Origin: Diplonema papillatum
Taxonomy: Eukaryota > Euglenozoa > Diplonemea > Diplonemida > Diplonemidae
DNA length: 64,000 bases
Direction of reading: 5' to 3'
Assembly: GCA_030068145.1 (NCBI GenBank)
Contig: JAPJBO010000111.1
Coordinates: 248,001-312,000 of the forward strand
The notes under the pieces are model-generated. The model was not told the DNA's origin and did no database searches. It worked only from the letters and a program-made list of their open reading frames with translations. Made by a program: the position numbers and the translations under genes. Below, piece after piece: positions 48,250 to 61,453 of this stretch (within the stretch, counting starts at the first letter, position 1; each line of letters begins with the position of its first letter).

Positions 48250-50620
48250 CACGTTATCCCGAGCAGTCAGCAGTCCCAGCCCCTGGTGGTGCCAGCCACA
48301 GAGACGTCTGCAACGGTCTTCGTTGGACGGGGTGCTGCGCACATAGCAGAACGCCCCCCGGAAGCCGCCCCCTCTAGCCTGGCCCACCTGGCGGTGAGGC
48401 CCACTTGCTTCATTTGGGAGCGCGTTGTGTGTCGCGTGGGAGCGTAAGGTCAAGGAATAAAAGAGTGAATGGGAGCAAATTGTTTACTTCAGGCTGGTCT
48501 TGGTCGGCAGGATGGCCCCCGGCAAGCCGCGGCGCAAAACCCGGGGCTTGATGCTAGCAGCCGGGGTTGCAACGGCGCCTTGCGGAACAGCAAGGCCTGC
48601 CACCCCGGTCGGAAACTGAAACGGGGGAAAAGCGAGACGGGGGGGGCACGACATCAATCCAACGAGTTGGAGGGCACCGCGCAGCGGTGGGTGCGGCGTC
48701 GCTTCCTCTTCACGTGTTCTTCCACCTCGGTTGCCGTGAAACCCCCGCCTGATCTGAGCGACCAAGAGGAGCACCGGGAACCCAAGGTCTGGCCGAGCAA
48801 CACGAGCGTGATATTGCTGTGAAATCGCCCGAATGTGCAAGCACTGCTTCTTCGCTCTCGTATGGTCAGCGCGGTGGAGCGATGACAGCAAAACCACATA
48901 TAGGTGGGGTGGGGAGAGGCCCTGGGACTGCTAAGGCGCGACTACCCCCGCCCCTGTCCCTCTCAGTCTAGCCTGGCCCACCTGACGGTGGGGCCACACC
49001 CTTCGATTTGGTTTATGTGTTCTCTCCTATGCGTTCTTCTCCTTCCATCTTTCCGGTTCAGTGAGCAAATGCGGAACAGTGACGAACGCGCGGAAGCAAG
49101 TACGAACAAAGCCCCGTCTCCCACGTGCTTGCGTGCACGGACCAGCACGCGGGCGTCCGACTCGAGAACGCAGCAGCCGCCATTCAGGGACGGACACCGT
49201 CGACAAAAAGACACGGATTCTAACAGCGTAGAACCTTCTATGCGCGGGGCTTCTTGCGTGCTCGTTCCTGTGGGAAGGTGGGGTTGTCGTAGCTGAGCCA
49301 AAGAAGAGGGGGAAATCTTAGTTGAGTGTTTGGGCAGAACCCTGCATGTTTACTGCTAGCAGTGCTGGTAGAAGCGAAAAGTATTTTATTACAGCAAAGG
49401 GGAGGGGGTGTTTTGGCATCGCCTCATTTGTTTCATTCAAGTATTCGTGAACGTACACTCTACAATGGACACGATTTAACACCCCCACCCGGTGCTGGCC
49501 GGATTGGGTCCTGTGACTCCTCTCCGAAGGGTGGGTGGGGCGGGATCCTTTGGGGGACGTCAGCCATCCATCCGGCACTCGGCTCAAGACTTCTGGTTTC
49601 ATCTTGCTGTGCACATGTTCGAGCCCTGTTCCAAAACTCGCTCGCAGAAGTGGCGCGAAACACTTGTCGCAAAGCTTTGTGCAGTGCTGACGACTGGCGG
49701 TGTGTGTGCGTGTAGAATACCCGCTCCGGTCGAGGGCCGTTTGTTGTCTCCCTGGCGCCGATCTTTGGGCATTGGACGTCATTCAAACGCCGTTTTTTGT
49801 CATTAGCAATCGCTCGAGCGCCGATCTGTTATCCACTCGCTGTCATTCCGCCGCCGCTCTCTGGCTCGTTCTACCTGGTTGTGTGTCGGCTTGCACACGT
49901 TTGCCCCGGCTGCGGCAGGACCACCCATCATTCTAGACACCTTCTTGCATTCCCCGCCTTGCTTCGACGTCACCCCGTACTGGCCCCGAAACCCCATCTG
50001 GGCCCACTTGAGGCCCCTTTACCTCCACGTAACCCGCCAAAACCCGTCTAGGGCCCGTTTTCGGCCGCACAGACAGGGTTTCGGGGCCGGCATACAGTAT
50101 GGGATGACGTCAAAAAATGTTTATTAGTGCAAAGGGGGAGGGGGGGTTTTTTGGCATCTTATCAAATATATCTACGATAACTAACAAGATTATAACCAAT
50201 GCTACTACGAGCAAAGCCTCCACAGCTACTATCAACACGTCCGGGATTTTATACTAGTAGTCTCCGGGAGACCGTTGCCGTAAACTGGTTTCGGTAAGGT
50301 GTCGTGTTCTAGTGTGCGTATCGTATCTGCGGTAGTGGCAGCAAATGTAGTACACTGTGTACATAAGAGACGAAAAAAAAGCAAGACGTCTGCGGCAGGC
50401 CCGAGAGTCGCAATTCGGTCAATCGTTCTTGGTCGCGCGCTGCGCCCCATCGCCGGCAATGAAGAAGTCAGGATCTCGCACGTACTCGACCCGCACACGC
50501 AGAGCCGCGAAGGGCGGCGGTCAGGAGTACGTTCTGTCGCCTAAGAAGCCGACTGGCGAAAGTGACAAGTCGGCTATACTTCGATTCAGCCGTTACCAGC
50601 CATGAACTTTTACACACACA
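48250..50620. other. Gene-free stretch downstream of CDC5
   Basis: Short overlapping frames only. GGAGGGGGTGTTTTGGCATC near 49398 and a similar TTTTTTGGCATCTTATC near 50142 resemble the end of the long-TIR element at 24290, so remnants of that family may lie here. Confidence 0.4.
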
Positions 50621-50630
50621 CACACAACGC

Positions 50631-53345
<2,715 letters not shown>

Positions 53346-53394
53346 CTATTTACCCTTTTTTCCTTGTCGTTTTCTTTTGGTGAGAGAAAGAGAA

Positions 53395-53705
53395 CGCTAA
53401 AAACGCTCGAGCGTAGCTGCTTTGACTCCGAATGGAAGGGAGGACATATAGAGGTAGAGGGGCAAATACAGTGCAAACACAATCTGATTTGTTCTTCGCT
53501 TACACCACCGTTTGTGTTGTTTTCTCACTCAGGACTTGACCTGTTGTGGTTGTGTTTGTCGTGTAGGGGTAGACCCGCATGACCTCCGTCCGTTTAACAC
53601 GTGGTTCGGTAGTTACAGCACTTGAGATCCCTTCGGTTCTTTGTTTGGCAGCATCGTCAAGCATTTCCTTCCAGGCTGGCGCTTATGTAAAAGAACAAGG
53701 TGCGA
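53395..53705 (+). repeat. Dispersed repeat R2 copy
   Basis: GCGTAGCTGCTTTGACTCCG, AATGGAAGGGAGGACATATA, CTGATTTGTTCTTCGCTTAC, CCGTTTAACACGTGGTTCGG and GATCCCTTCGGTTCTTTG match the copies at 27685 and 29255. It begins ~75 bp upstream of the CDC5 start codon. Confidence 0.85.
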
Positions 53706-54351
53706 GCTTCTGAATGCAGCGCTCGGCCCGTTCCCTCTGTGCGCTCTTCGACCCGAAGAGCGCACTCGTTCACAACCCTCTTCAAGAAATTGGCGACAAA
53801 ACTTCATTCGTTGACTGCATTGTACTCAGGTGTGGGAGGGAAAGTCAAGATGTCAAGACCACCGCACTCTTCCTTGCTGACACAGCTACAGCGGACCTTC
53901 GTAATGAATTGAGAGGTGCTCTGAGGGAAAATCAAGCCACACAAGTGCACCTACTTTGCGGAGGCAGTCCAACTGTTTGTTACTGATCTCGCCTGCCTTT
54001 AAGCGCGTTTTATGAGGCATGGGCAACAGAGGATAGCAAGTGCAGGAGAGGATGGTGTCCATGCAGGCACATCTCTTCAGAACCACGGTGAGGTACTGAA
54101 GAACACATTTGAAGTACATTGGGCTTAAATATAACGCCTAGGGCTGAGGTTGACCATGAGATAGGTAGGGGATGGGGGAAGTTTGGTCGCGCGAGTACGG
54201 AAGAAGAAGAAATGTGAAACCGGGTTTTTGCCTAGAGGCTTTTCGTGTTATTTTGCAAATGCTTTGAGATATCTTTGTGTCTGTGCTTTCAGTCGTCTTC
54301 TTAACCATGGTTAAGTGCGAAAGAAGAAAAAGAAGAAGAAAAAGGCCGCCC

Positions 54352-54700
54352 TTACTGAGGACGGATGTCATCAGCAAGGACGTAGCAATCGTCGCAGAGG
54401 TGGGTGAAGTTAGGGTCCGTCCACTTTGATATGGGTACTTCCAAGCCCTCCCGGAAGGAGATGCGTCCACAAAGGATGCTTTGTTGGCTTCGCTGATCTC
54501 GATGCGTTGACAGCGCACTCTTGCAGACTTGGAGACCGGGCATTGATATCTCGCATCCTTCGCGCTTCAGTGATCAGCTCCTCGCTGGGGAGCCTTGGCC
54601 TTCCTCGCGAGTTGTGCGGTTTTATCTCTGCACGCGTTTTCGGTGGTGCCACATACGCTTTCTTTTCTGAGATCAGGCCCCTCACAAATCTGTCCGCGCG
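54352..54700 (-). pseudogene. Broken AT-hook-containing coding remnant
   Basis: One minus frame reads KTRAEIKPHNSRGRPRLPSE (an AT-hook-like RGRPR) and ITEARRMRDI. A second frame downstream reads SKWTDPNFTHLCDDCYVLAD before a stop at 54352. A frameshift or unrecognised intron separates them. The CDDC part is also found, diverged, at about 41145-41220 on plus (SKYTDSNVVNLCDDCCIFTG), so it belongs to a small family. Function unknown; a transposon-encoded DNA-binding protein is possible. Confidence 0.35.
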
Positions 54701-54787
54701 AGTTCGGTAAAAACAGAAAAAAAAGAGAAATAGAGGGTTGCCGCAGTCTTTAGTTCATAGAAGCGCCTGCATGGTTAAACTCCAACC

Positions 54788-55774
54788 TCAAGAAATCTCT
54801 GCTTTTTCCACGTCTCTGATCGCGCCGTCGTGCTTCCGTTGCTTCTTCATGCTTGTAGCACCCCCGTCCCCTTTCCGCCGACGTGTCGGCTGAGCTGCCT
54901 CCGAAAGAAGCTTCGCAACAGCTGCGTGATTATACTGATGGGCAAGTTCGAGTGGTGTATTTCCGTGCTTGCTTACAGCGTTAACGTCGGCACCGGCTGT
55001 CAACAATTCTCTCACGACGCTTTCGCGGCCTTCCTTACTTGCGAACATGAGAGCTGTGATACCGTCGCAGTTTGCAGTGTTCACATTGGCACCGGCCAAC
55101 AACAGCTTTTTCACTGTGCTGACTTGGCCATCCCTGCTGGCAAGAATGAGTGCAGTGGTCCCGAAATCGCCTGCAGCGTTCACGTTCGCACCTGCCGACA
55201 AGAGTTGTGTAAATTTGTTGCATTAGTGTGATTGTCAGGCCTTCGACTACCCTGAGCAACGCACTATGCACACTCCGTGTCTACGTCACAGCAGATGGAA
55301 CGCGTCTGTAACGTCGCCGCGGAGGCGGCCTACGAGTGGGTGTCATTGTGGCCTCCCGGCCGGAGCCATCGTTGGATGACCCTTCGCTCGTTTCTTCGCG
55401 TTTGCGTCGGTTCGCGCGTCGGATGGACGCAGCCGGGGGCTGCGCATTGGGCGGCGTTCGTCGGACAGGGGTGTTGGCCCGTACAACAGCTCTTTCACGA
55501 CGCTTGCGTAGCCACCCATACTGGCGACGATGAGTGCAGTGTAGCCATTGTTGTCTGCAGCGTTCACGCTGGCACCGGCCTCCAGCAATTCCTGAACAAC
55601 GGTCACGTGTCCCTCAGTACTTGCTAACACAAGCGCAGTTTCACCGCTTACGTTAGTCGAGTCTACAGCTACACGTGCTCCTCTCTGCAGGAGGTTTGAC
55701 GATGTCGGCGTGTCCTTGACGACTTGCAAGGATGAGGCCTGTAGCACGGAATTGGACAAGCGCAGGAATACCAT
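54788..55774 (-). CDS. Ankyrin-repeat protein, interrupted
   Basis: The upstream part (55774 to about 55468) has repeats with TALVLASTEGHVTVVQELLE, AGASVNAADNNGYTALIVAS and GGYASVVKELL. The downstream part (about 55224-54788) continues AGANVNAAGDFGTTALILAS, DGITALMFASKEGRESVVRE and HGNTPLELAHQYNHAAVAKL, then a basic tail. The 33-residue register joins perfectly as KELL-SAGANVNAAG if ~245 bp are removed, but the ends carry only a shared TTGT and no in-phase AG acceptor. The interruption is either an unusual intron or an insertion that breaks the gene. Its 3' ~60 bp also occur at 28744-28802 with target-duplication-like flanks. Start codon uncertain. Confidence 0.6.
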
Positions 55775-55849
55775 CCATGGCTCTCAATTTTCTCAGTCCC
55801 TCCTCCACCTGTTTGCTGAGTCCAGTCTTTCTAAATGCGCAGCTGAGAG

Positions 55850-55987
55850 CAAACGGTCAACCCCGCTTTTCGGGTGCACAGTGACACGCGGTTTGGTTGT
55901 GGCCGCATCCGCTTTTCGGGTGGGACTCGGGCATATACTCTTTAACTCCAGCTGTAGAGTGCAGGGCCCCTTTTAGGCCACACGGTG
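55850..55987. mobile_element. MITE-like element, 16234 family
   Basis: CCCGCTTTTCGGGTG twice, CTCTTTAACTCCAGCTGTAG and an end at CACACGGTG match 16234-16395 in reverse. Boundaries are approximate. Confidence 0.6.
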
Positions 55988-56057
55988 ATCTAGCAAATCG
56001 TGACATGTCAAGAAACTAAAGGAGCCGTATACCCATAGTGTATACGTAGTACGAAGT

Positions 56058-56290
56058 AGCTGTATGTGGTATGCATACATACACAGTGCACCTACTAGTT
56101 GGTGTTTACAGCTGGTGGTGGTACTATGAATACCTCTGCTGTGCATCATCACCGCTGCACGTATCACTGGTAGCTGTATGTGGTATGCATACATACATGC
56201 ATGCTGTGGTACTACAGTACACCTACTTGGTGGTGTAACTGGTGGTGTAAACAGCTGGTGGTGGTACTACGTATACCTCTGCTGTGCATC
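56058..56290. repeat. Imperfect tandem duplication, ~115-130 bp
   Basis: AGCTGTATGTGGTATGCATA, CAGCTGGTGGTGGTACTA and ATACCTCTGCTGTGCATC occur twice in the same order. Confidence 0.85.
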
Positions 56291-57112
56291 TCCCGTCGTG
56301 ATGCAACGTAGGGTGGATGTGGTGATACCACTCCTCAGAGGTGTACCACGAGGTGCTGTGGATGCATCCACGAGCTCGTGATGTGGACCCTGCGATGGTC
56401 TATACATCCGGAGGTCGTCCTGGAGGTGATGGTATCTACGCAGCATCACACGTAGTACTACGTGACGGTGCCTACTTCGTCGTGGGCAGTTGCGCATTTC
56501 CTTCTTTTGTGACCATGGTGTTCATTCAAAAAAGACAGGCGCTCCGGTTCGCTTGTGCGTGCCGCTTGATCGGTTCCCCGATTGTATTTACTCTGTTTCA
56601 CTGGCTCGGATGCCACTTTGCAGGAGTGCTTCCCTTTCCATTGGTCCATTCTATCCGCTTGCTGTTTGCAGGGTCAGCCTTGGTTCTTCGCTTGTGCGGC
56701 CGCGTCAAAAGGAGCCAGAGACATAATAGCGGTCCGCGATGTGTAATGTGTGTGTGTCATTATCTGCTCGTGTGGATCGACACGTCTCCCGGAAAACAGG
56801 AGCCGTTGCGCGGGACACGACAAAGGGAGGACGGAATGCGTCGTTTGTGAACTTGGGTGCCGGTGTGGAAACACCGCCGGGTGCAAGGGAATCAACTGCG
56901 TTTCATGAAAATGGATGCGGTCGCCTCATGTTGCGCGCTTTCAACTGCCGTATAGGGATTTGTGTTGTAATGGACAAATGGTGAGACGAGGATCAAATGG
57001 GCATGACGACGCGACATTCGTTGACGGTGGTTGTTTTGGTAAGCCTCATGTGGCCTGAAGGACTGCCTCGATGCTGTTTTGATGTTGTAATCAGGATCCG
57101 TATCCCCTAGAC

Positions 57113-57319
57113 CAGTGATGGGTGCGCACGCGTGGAGGTCGATTTTCACAAAAAGTGTGCACGGCCGCACGGCCGCACGGCCGCACGGCCGCACGGCCGC
57201 ACGCCTGCGCAGGCGCGGTGTAGCCAAACGGTGCGCGCGTGCGCCCCGATTTTCAAGAACAGTGCGCACGGCCGCACGGCGTGAGCACGCGCACGGCATG
57301 CCGTGCGCACCCATCACTG
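57113..57319. mobile_element. 207-bp hAT-type MITE with perfect 8-bp target duplication
   Basis: Ends are CAGTGATGGGTGCGCACG and its exact inverse; CCCTAGAC flanks it at 57105-57112 and 57320-57327. An 8-bp duplication with CAGTG termini is characteristic of hAT elements. The interior is a foldback of Gly/Cys-free, non-coding GC-rich DNA with five to six tandem GGCCGCAC units at about 57164-57201. Confidence 0.92.
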
Positions 57320-57730
57320 CCCTAGACTGGGGTATGCTGATCTCGGATCTTCCAAGTCTAAAGGGGCCGAAGCAGTCGTATCGGTACTCATCGGCGCAAG
57401 ACCAACTGCCATCATGGACCGCGGTCGTGGCAACGCATGGAACATGTCGGCCACACGCAATCAACAACTCAACCATCCTCGATCAAAATAAAATCAAAAC
57501 ATCGCCTCTTGTTGTTTTCGAGGCGAGGTGCAAGCCAGGCTAGGTTGACTCTTCGCTGTGCGTACACACTAGGTGAACCATCACCAGCGCGGAACCTGAG
57601 TGTCTGCAGACAGGATGTCAATGCGGGGGGATGGGTGATCTTAGTTTAATGTTTGCTTCTCGCGCATTTGATGGCAACATTAACCCAACTCCGACCAAGC
57701 CCCTACAGGTGAATTTCCACTTTTTTTCTT

Positions 57731-58526
57731 AATCACGGTTGGCAGATACAGGTTAGACGGTAATTCTGGCGTTTTAATTCTGGCGAAGAAAGACCGGCTG
57801 CAAGTGGGCCTTTGGGCACCGATCAGCCTCCCGCGAGCGCGCCTGCTGTTAGAACAAGCCAGTCTGTTTCTCGGCGGCAACACAGAACGGCAGACGCTGC
57901 AACCCCCGTGGCTGCTGGCCATCAGCCCTTTGTGCTTGTGGTGAGAAAAGGAAGGCCCAAGCAAGAGAATCTAACTAACGACCAGCGCAAAGCAGCGCAC
58001 CGTGCGCACACGGCAGCAAAAAAAGCGCAGAAGCGCCCGAGAACGGCCGGACTCCAAACATTTGGTTTTGGGGCTCCCCCAGCCAAGAGACGTCTGGCCG
58101 ACATCGATTGACGAACCAGAACTTTCCCTCACTACCCACTTGTTAAATGATCACTCTAATTGAGCGCTAATCTGGTCATGTAACAGGTGAACTACGGACA
58201 CACAGTGTTGGCCTTCTGTGTTTTTTTGATGAAAAGCGCCCACCCGCCAGCATAGCCCTCCCTTTCCCCCTCACGCGTTACTGCTTTCTTTTTCGTTTCT
58301 TGAACGTTGCTCTTCTTTTTTCTGTACAAACCCCTCGTGTGCCTTCTACTGTACCGTTTACCCACGGTACACGATGCCATTTTCCCTCCTCCTCCTCTGA
58401 AAGAAATAATTAAATCAAAAAGGCCGAAAAATCGAAAAATCCCGGTCCGCCAGAAATAAAAACGCCACCTTTAAAGACGACGCAGTTAAAGCCGCCAGAA
58501 TTACCGTCTAACCTGTAATCACGATT
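57731..58526. mobile_element. ~0.8-kb element with inverted termini
   Basis: AATCACGGTTGGCAGATACA then GGTTAGACGGTAATTCTGGC on the left is inverted at 58493-58526 (CGCCAGAATTACCGTCTAAC, CTGTAATCACGATT). A second TTAATTCTGGCG lies just inside on the left. It encodes one small basic ORF and no recognisable transposase. Confidence 0.75.
57812..58111 (+). CDS. Small basic ORF inside the TIR element
   Basis: 99 aa, unrecognised. It has an AT-hook-like KGRPKQENLTNDQRKAAHRA, a Lys/Ala-rich helix (HTAAKKAQKRPRT) and ends PPAKRRLADID. The composition suits a nucleic-acid-binding protein. Its location between the inverted termini suggests it belongs to the element. It may be translated or simply fortuitous. 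Confidence 0.35.
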   Translation: MGTDQPPASAPAVRTSQSVSRRQHRTADAATPVAAGHQPFVLVVRKGRPKQENLTNDQRKAAHRAHTAAKKAQKRPRTAGLQTFGFGAPPAKRRLADID

Positions 58527-58695
58527 ATTACCTATTATTAGATTTCCGAAATCCGCCCCAAATTATTAGATTTTATTAGAAATTATTAGATATTATTACC
58601 TGGTTCCTGAAATTATTAGATACTATTACCTGATTATTAGAAATTATTACCCATTATTAGATATTATTGCCAGGTAATAATCCATTATTACCTGA
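58525..58695. repeat. AT-rich array of ATTATTAGA / ATTATTACC words
   Basis: Repeated TTATTAGAAATTATTA and ATTATTACC units, ending near CCAGGTAATAATCCATTATT. It starts at the right end of the 57731-58526 element. Confidence 0.88.
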
Positions 58696-58699
58696 CTTT

Positions 58700-59680
58700 C
58701 CCATGCATTCTAGGAGTGGAAGGTCATCGTCACGGTGGGTGTTCGTGCGTCCAAACCATTCCTTTCACCCCGTTCGCAATTCCGTTTGTTGCTAAGTCGA
58801 AATGGAAGGATGCCAAAAGAGGTAGGAGAGGTTTGAGGCAAGATCCTGGCAGAGGACGATAATGTGGCACGTGGGGTATGCGACCTCTACCCGCCAGAAC
58901 CCGTATTCTTAGGGCAGAATGGGGGTCTAACTCCATCTGGGAAACCTTCTGTTGAGCACGAATCCCGTTCGCTGGGCATTGCATGTGGCCTTTGATGATC
59001 GGCATTCGCTGGAACCCGACCGAAGCAGACAATAAGATCCCGTGTCATTTCACGTTCATCTGCACGCGGAATGTACGGCCTGCTTGTGATCTTCTGCCGG
59101 TTCTTCGGACTGTCTTTCTGCAAGCACCATAGTCACGTCCTGCCTTTTTCACCGCGGCTTACCCACAACCGCTTTGATGAAGCGCTGGGACTTGCGGTGA
59201 TTAAGTACATTATGGGGCGACATTAATACAATACCATTGCTTAAAAACACCTTGGCGTCACCGCTTGGCTTGCACTGCCAGGCCACCCAGTCTCTTGCCT
59301 GGCATGGATTCTGGTGTTGTTTTCGTGTTTCTTCTTCTTTGCGTTCGTCGCCATTGAGCATCGTCCGGGACCGTGATGTTTTCTGGGCGGGCGCCGGGTT
59401 TTCGCTCACAAACTCGCAGATTTTGAACTCGCATGTGAGTTTTGGGCTGAGTGCATAATCTGAGATTGGAGGAACAATCTGCAGATCTTCACCGAAAGCT
59501 GAATCTGAGATTTTCACCGAGAGCTAAATCAGATATTTTCACTGAGTACAAGTCTGAGATTTGGGTGTAGCTACTTTGATTTCTGGGTTCCCTCCATTTT
59601 CGCGGCTTCATTGCCAAGATCCTAGTCCGACTGAGTAGTCTTTCCCGGATCCTCCCACATCCTGGGGACTCTCTACAGGC
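58700..59680. other. DNA between the two AT-rich arrays, no gene recognised
   Basis: About 1 kb with short overlapping frames. Small tandem phrases such as CTGAGATTTTCACCGAGAGC recur at 59500-59555. Confidence 0.35.
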
Positions 59681-59682
59681 GA

Positions 59683-59895
59683 TTATTAGATTATTAGAAA
59701 TTATTAGAAATTATTACCAGGTAATAATTATTATTAGAAATTATTAGAAATTATTAGAAATTATTACCAGGTAATAATTATTATTAGAAATTATTAGAAA
59801 TTATTAGTTATTACTCAATATTAGATCTAATAATACGTAATAATCAGGCTAATAATATCTAATAAAATCTAATCGAATCTAATAATAATTATTGC
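59683..59895. repeat. AT-rich palindromic array
   Basis: TTATTAGAAATTATTA repeats interleaved with the palindrome ATTATTACCAGGTAATAAT, the same words as 58525-58695 about 1 kb away. Confidence 0.9.
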
Positions 59896-59899
59896 ATGC

Positions 59900-61450
59900 C
59901 AACCGTGCTTAATAGTACATCTATTTCCGGACACAACGGTTGCACATGAAAGAGAAAACAAAGCCAACGAAAAAGTGCTAATACAGGAACCCCCCCAGAG
60001 AGGTTTATACCCTGTACACGCGAAGAACAAGAAACTTTTGCCATATCATTTTCATCACCTTTGGTCAGTTGATGCTGATCGTCCGTTGCTTCGTTGATCA
60101 GTGCACCTCCGGAGATGTCCTTAGGGGCTGGGGTCTCGTGGTTTCATAGCATATCTTTCCGTTGCCGCCCTTAGAGGTCGGAAGTCGACATCCCTGACTT
60201 TCCATTTTCGCAGCCGCCCGCTTCCTTCCAGGCATTTGAGTATAGTTCTGACTGCGAAATATCCGGAAAACCCTCGATGTAGGGTTTGCCCTATCCACCA
60301 CAATTTTCCCACGGTCATAATTGACGACCTTTTTGACGTTCGATGGAGCGGCAACGAAAAGATACGCTTCGAATGGTTCAATTTCTTAAATCTTTGAAAA
60401 TCCTTGGTGGGACATCCCCCAAAAGCTCCCGATTAAACCGGACCGATTGGTTGGAGGGGCACATGCATGTGTTCTGCTCCACTTTTGCAAACAGCGAGTC
60501 GTCACGGCTGTGCCTTTCTCCCGCGAGCCGTCGGGTCGGCCGCGTCACGGTACCTCTGCGGACAAAGTCCTGGGCTTGGGACAGTGTTCGTCAAATCAGG
60601 AATCCATTCGACACTGTGACGGCCTTATGTCAGTCCGACTTCTGTGCACACGCACGCAGCACTGCAAATAATACACGAGAAGCCGTTGAGCCCAAATGCT
60701 ATCGCTAATGTTTTCACCAGTTCGACAAATTTTATCCACCCGGCCCAACACGCAGTTTCTGTAGCCAGCTTCTACACACAGCCACTGACCGTTCGTCTTG
60801 CCGATTGCTGCAGCCTTGGAGTGTTCGACTCAAGCACAAGGTCAAGCTCCTTGTTTTAGTGACCGAGACAGGGAGGACCTGCATGTAGCCCATACGAGGG
60901 ACCACTCATTATTTTCTCTCCAAGAGCGGATTACCGACAATTGGCAAAGACCGGGTTCCTTTGAGCCCGAATCTCAAGCGGCCCCTGTCAAACATGCGAA
61001 ATGAAAGCGAACCCTTGGTGTGCGTGTTTTTACTCGAAGTTGTGCAGGAAAACTGGGCTGAACCCTCGGGGCCCCCCGGGGTCCCACATGCATGTACAGC
61101 ATCACTGAGTCGGATTTTTTTTCTGCCACAACCCTCAACCCTCCCGTCCCCTTTTTTGGCGTCCTCCAGGCTCTCTTCTCGGAGCAGACGTTCTGCCGTC
61201 ACTTCCCGAAGAAGGCTGTAGTAGTTGAGGAAGGTGCAAACATGGAGACTGCTACAGTAGTCCTGCATGAGACTTGGGCACGTGCCTCGTGTAGAGAAGG
61301 TGGCATGTCGGCTTCCTACTCATGGGGGACCAAGGCAGGCACTCACACCTCAAACATAGGACCAACCACTTCCCGGAGAAGGCGGCAGGGTCGTCTCTCT
61401 CTATGAATTCCCCCCTCTCCCGGCATGTCCGAATTGCATATGGGGTGTGG
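59900..61450. other. Gene-free stretch downstream of the PDE gene
   Basis: No frame has recognisable homology. It probably contains the 3' UTR of the PDE gene near 61400. No element ends seen. Confidence 0.35.
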
Positions 61451-61453
61451 GCA

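Noticed and set aside
53714..53986. 90-aa plus-strand ORF after the R2 repeat
   Set aside because: Reads smoothly (TSFVDCIVLRCGRESQDVKT) but has no homologue I know, no second copy and no clear start context.
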